A program made the translations under genes and the position numbers. A model generated the notes under the pieces. The model ran no database searches, had not been told where the DNA came from, and worked only from the letters and a program-made list of their open reading frames with translations. Shown piece by piece: positions 33,801 to 64,000 of a stretch of DNA of 64,000 nucleotides. The stretch is taken from contig CM033111.1 in NCBI GenBank assembly GCA_019321725.1, forward strand, positions 6,324,001-6,388,000, given 5' to 3'. Position 1 is the first letter of the stretch; every line of letters starts with the position of its first letter. Source of the stretch: Paulownia fortunei. Taxonomy: Eukaryota; Streptophyta; Magnoliopsida; Lamiales; Paulowniaceae.

Positions 33801-36458
33801 TGCGTACATGTATTTTGAGTATATTACTAAATGTTCTTTGGAAGTTGATGAAACTGCTAAAAAATTCTGTAGCTGCTTCCTTCAGCTATTTGTCTGGAAC
33901 AATCTATTAATATTTTTGGGTGACGTCATTTTATCATCACAAAAATTTTTACCTTGGTGGCACCATTAATTTTCAACTTTTAGTTCTTGACGTACCTCTT
34001 TTTGCATATTTGTGCTAATATTTTGTTTAGCTGTTATACTTGCTATTTGTTGCTGAATCTTGATCATTGCAATCAAAATAGTTTTACATCTATAATGGTT
34101 TCTAAAAGTGGTCCATTAATTGCTGTGCTACTAAGAAAGAGACTCTGCAATTGCAAGAGAGATAAGTAGATAGCAAATGTTGTGGATAACTAACGGATAA
34201 AGAGATGTTGCTTGTGTACTTGTTTCAATGTTTTATATGGGTTTTGTAAATTAAATTTTTCTTTATTCTTTTCTTATCTTTGTTATCTATTATTTATGCA
34301 GTTGGTTAGCTATGTATTGCTACTAGGACACATTTTTAAAATTTAAAATCACAAATAGTGAGCAAATGCCACTGGTATCTTCTGCCTATTTCATGAAATA
34401 CATATTCATAGTAGAAATGTGATGATCCCTGGGTTGGAGACTGTGTTGTTGGCTGTACTTGAGAAACATCTTAGTATCCTTTGGGTTCTGTAGCTGTGAT
34501 TTTTAATAGCAGTTCAGTAATTCTCAGTTAAATCAGCCATGTTTAAAATATCTGTAGGCTCTCCATGAATTGAATGGTGAAGAGTTGCTGGGTCGTCCTG
34601 TGAGACTTGACCTTGCGAAGGAAAGAGGATCGTACACCCCATATAGTGGGTATGACTGCATTTTCTATGTTGCATATGAGTTTTTTAATGATATTTGTTC
34701 CTCATAACAAATAGTATTTTAATGTTTCTAGCAGCAAAGATACTCAATCATTCCAGAAGGGAGGGAGAGCTCAGGGGCAAACAATATTTGTTCGTGGATT
34801 TAACAAATATGATGGTGAAGACCAGGTATGTGTTTCACATTCATTTTCACCTTGTATTTGAACTGTATACCCTCTGCAATGTCATCTGTTGAAATCAGAA
34901 TAATCACTTCAATATAACACAATGTTCAGATTAGGAGCTCTCTGGAAGAGCATTTTGGTTCTTGTGGTGAAATTACAAGAATTTCCATTCCAAAAGATCA
35001 AGATGGTGGTGTTAAAGGGTCTGTATTCTATTCATCCTCCTATCCTTTGTTGTCAAAGCTAAGTTATCCATCATTGTAGTTTTAGTTGGTATTAGTTTTT
35101 ATCTTCAATTAAATATATTGCCTCCGGAGATTTGTGTTAAACTGTTACCAAACAGTTCCATTTTGAAAATGCTTGCTTTTGAAATTTGATTATATGATTT
35201 AGATCAGTAAAAAATATTTCTTTTTTTATCTTGCTTAGAAAGTCATTTTTTTGGTAATTTCCTTGTGTACACAGTTGTTTTATCTGTTGTGAGTCATTTT
35301 AATAGATGCTATCGCATATATATATTTTTATTTTGATTATGTAAGTGGACTGTTTGTAGGCTTGGCATGTCATTTCTTTCTGTCTCTATTCCCTTTTCTT
35401 AATATATCATCACTCTCTAAATCTGAAAGGGAAATTAGCTATTGGATTTTGGTGTTACATTCTGCTTTTCGAAATTACTTCAGTGCTTAAAAGTAGCATT
35501 TATGTAGGTGATGTTACCTGTGAACTCCGTTACTTTTACAGTGTGGTGCCAATCTATCAATTTCGCTTTGTATGCCTGAATTTTATCCCACTGGCTAATT
35601 TATTATACTTTTCTGATCACAGGATAGCATATATTGACTTTAACAACAGTGATGCTTTTAACCAAGCTTTGGAATTTAATGGATCTGAATTTGGAGAGAG
35701 CACCTTGTCAGTGGAAGAGGCAAAACCTAGAGGTGATAGTGCCAGCGGTGGCAGAGGTGGTGGCAGGAGTGGGGGAGAAGTGGTGGCCGGGAATTTGGTG
35801 GGAGAAGTGGTGGCCGGGACTTTGGTGGGAGAAGTGGCGGTCGTCGTGGTGGTGGGGGTCGGTTTGGAGGTGGGGGTAGGGGACGAGGAACTCCCAGCAA
35901 ACCAAGTATGGCTACAGTTGGAACTGGTATGTGCTAACCATATTTTTGTTCAATTCACCTTTTCTTTAGTTTATTAGGTGACTTCTTTATACTTACAGCA
36001 GTCTGCCAGTTTTACCATTCCCCAACAGAAATGTTCAATGTTTGCTGGGTGCTACTTGTATTACTTACAAGATACTTGCATCAGATTTACTGTTATAGTT
36101 GCATAGAATAATTGAACAGGTTTGGTTTGTGTTTTGTTTCATGATACCTTTTATAGCCTCATAAATTGTGGATTTTAGTTTATTAGAACAGCTTTTCTTT
36201 TTTGTCATATACCTGGATCCTTTATGTTTGAAATGTTGCATCTGTAAGATATTGATACATATAAACATGCAAACATGCTAAAATGATCTTCACAATTCTA
36301 TATTTTCACCTATATACTGTGTTGTTTTCTCCTTTTTTTTTTCCCTTTGGGATCAAACTCATTAGTCAAGACCTTTTTCCATTTTTGCTTCTGCGTAATA
36401 GTCCTGTTGTCAATACGTTGGTGCAGGGAAGAAGATGACATTCAATGACGATGAGTAG
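30805..36458 (+). CDS. Nucleolin-like protein (acidic repeats, two RRMs, RGG tail), apparent frameshift
   Basis: Twelve coding exons: 30805-30837, 30943-30991, 31277-31443, 32026-32682, 32995-33072, 33381-33472, 33577-33694, 34558-34649, 34732-34825, 34930-35018, 35623-35926 and 36427-36458 (TAG). The protein starts MGKSTKKSASK. It has Lys-rich and acidic Ser/Asp/Glu repeats (about residues 84-302), RRM1 (about 344-420; RNP2 LFVGNLSF, RNP1 RGFGHVEF), RRM2 (about 445-525; IFVRGF, IAYIDF), a GGR-rich tail and a TFNDDE end. Nucleolins act in the nucleolus in rDNA chromatin and pre-rRNA processing. Exon 11 is one base short: the frame entering it runs into GEVVAGNLVG, while the frame giving SGGREFGGRSGG and the conserved end is offset by one. 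The loss lies near 35765-35777. An intact version would be about 601 aa. It may be a sequencing error or a real truncating change. Confidence 0.9.
31659..31985. repeat. Tandem duplication of about 157 bp in nucleolin intron 3
   Basis: The block starting ATAATCCTTTTGAAAATAAT at 31661 recurs at 31831 (offset 170 bp) and both copies end TTCTTTTAGTCTCAAC (31816 and 31985). A few substitutions and indels separate them. It lies just before the exon 4 acceptor, so each copy carries a TTTTAG acceptor-like site. Confidence 0.85.
32160..32640 (+). repeat. In-frame repeats encoding the nucleolin acidic domain
   Basis: Within exon 4, about four diverged units of roughly 40 codons alternate a basic stretch (AAKKAP, KKKDE) with an acidic one (DSDSSSEDETSSD). 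This alternation of Lys/Ala/Pro and Ser/Asp/Glu is normal for nucleolin N-termini and offers casein-kinase-II-type sites. Minus-strand frames through here are mirror artefacts. Confidence 0.75.
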
Positions 36459-37295
36459 TTGGGGGATATTGTTACCAGAACTCAGACCCTTACCCTGGGC
36501 ACCGCCGATTTGAGTTCGGCCAAGTTTTGGATCGGTTTACATTCTGTCTATTTGGATTTAGTTTGTGTTTTGACCAAACTCACAAATGTTGAAATGACCC
36601 TCGTTATGTTGCAAATTTATAATATGTACTTCATATATTAATTGATGGTATTTTGATTGCACGTGGAGGATGTGTTTTTTCATTGGCTTGAGGATTCCAT
36701 AAGATCAATGAATCTGTGTTTTCGTGGCTATATATTCATTTTTGGAATTTAAATGAAACCATATATAGGTATAATTAAAAATAATGGTGTAAGCTATTAA
36801 TTCTCTTGTAAAATGGTTCTGTCCGTAAAATATGAAAGCATTTTGTGTTGTGTTTCTTAATCTACATCAATATAAGGTCCTTTTGATATGATACTACAAT
36901 TTTGTTTTTGTCATGTTTATTCCAATAATTCCCAACTAGGATCGCTCAAAATATTGATTCAATACAGTTTAGATTGACATCTAATGTTGCTTTCACATTT
37001 GATCCAACTATGTCAAAAACTAAAACAGAATCGACACTTGGAACCATTGCAAGTGCAATTTGCAATGCAGTCATCAGCACTTAAAAGATGCAACAAGACG
37101 TGAAAAAGAATGGCACAATTAAATCGCTACTTTCAACAACTCCAGTGTAGCCAAGAACTTATGTTGAGAAAAGTAAAAAGATCAAAACACCAAAAAAAAA
37201 AAAAATTGGAGCAAAGCAAATATTGGTAATGAAATCAAACTTTACAACCTCAACAGATAGTAGCATGTACATGAGACTGAGTAAAACCACGGAGT
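36459..37295. other. Convergent intergenic region between nucleolin and MAPKKK-epsilon
   Basis: About 840 bp separate the two stop codons and must hold both 3'-UTRs and polyadenylation sites. No other gene or repeat was recognised. Confidence 0.6.

Positions 37296-64000
<26,705 letters not shown>

Noticed and set aside
35483..35977. Continuous open frame through the nucleolin RGG region ending past the donor
   Set aside because: After about 35775 it reads Val/Gly/Glu-rich sequence with no family sense. The offset frame gives GGR repeats and joins exon 12 in the conserved way, so the long frame reflects the missing base.

Overview
This is a stretch of AT-rich nuclear DNA from a flowering plant, most likely a eudicot. 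It has many GT-AG introns, plant-only gene families (HUA2, HCF136, MAPKKK-epsilon), plant copia and LINE remnants, short AT-rich inverted-repeat elements and plant-style microsatellites. No bacterial, organellar, rRNA, tRNA or CRISPR features were recognised. I could rebuild five protein-coding genes exon by exon; in every case the exon phases add up, with one informative exception in nucleolin.

Layout. (1) 73-1903, plus strand: the last three coding exons of a HUA2-like (ENHANCER OF AG-4) gene. A 5'-truncated antisense copia retrotransposon (about 2390-4345) follows, possibly inside a 3'-UTR intron. (2) 9239-11839, plus: a complete three-exon LysM-domain gene (386 aa). (3) 14415-20841, plus: a complete eight-exon HCF136 photosystem II assembly factor (405 aa) with a Tat-type lumen signal; its second intron holds a broken HNH-endonuclease-like pseudogene. 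(4) 20842-30600: about 10 kb of transposon-rich DNA with a 1.8-kb TIR element, an internally deleted antisense LINE and MITEs. (5) 30805-36458, plus: a twelve-exon nucleolin gene (acidic repeats, two RRMs, RGG tail) with telo-box motifs at its 5' end and an apparent one-base deletion in the RGG box. (6) 37296 to the window edge, minus: 23 exons covering all but the N-terminus of a MAPKKK-epsilon kinase (1361 aa seen), convergent with nucleolin and with introns up to about 4 kb that carry repeats and a hAT-like element.

How the genes relate. They are independent nuclear genes, not an operon. From memory, HUA2, a LysM gene and HCF136 are also close neighbours on Arabidopsis chromosome 5, so the left half looks like conserved microsynteny. 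Nucleolin (ribosome biogenesis) and MAPKKK-epsilon (cytokinesis and pollen development) are a separate convergent pair.

Most notable observations: the HNH pseudogene inside HCF136, the nucleolin RGG-box frameshift, the telo-box palindrome at the nucleolin 5' end, a 200-bp foldback upstream of HCF136, two 250-bp MITEs with TAA duplications, and a 21-nt micro-exon in the kinase. I found no convincing new multi-gene system.
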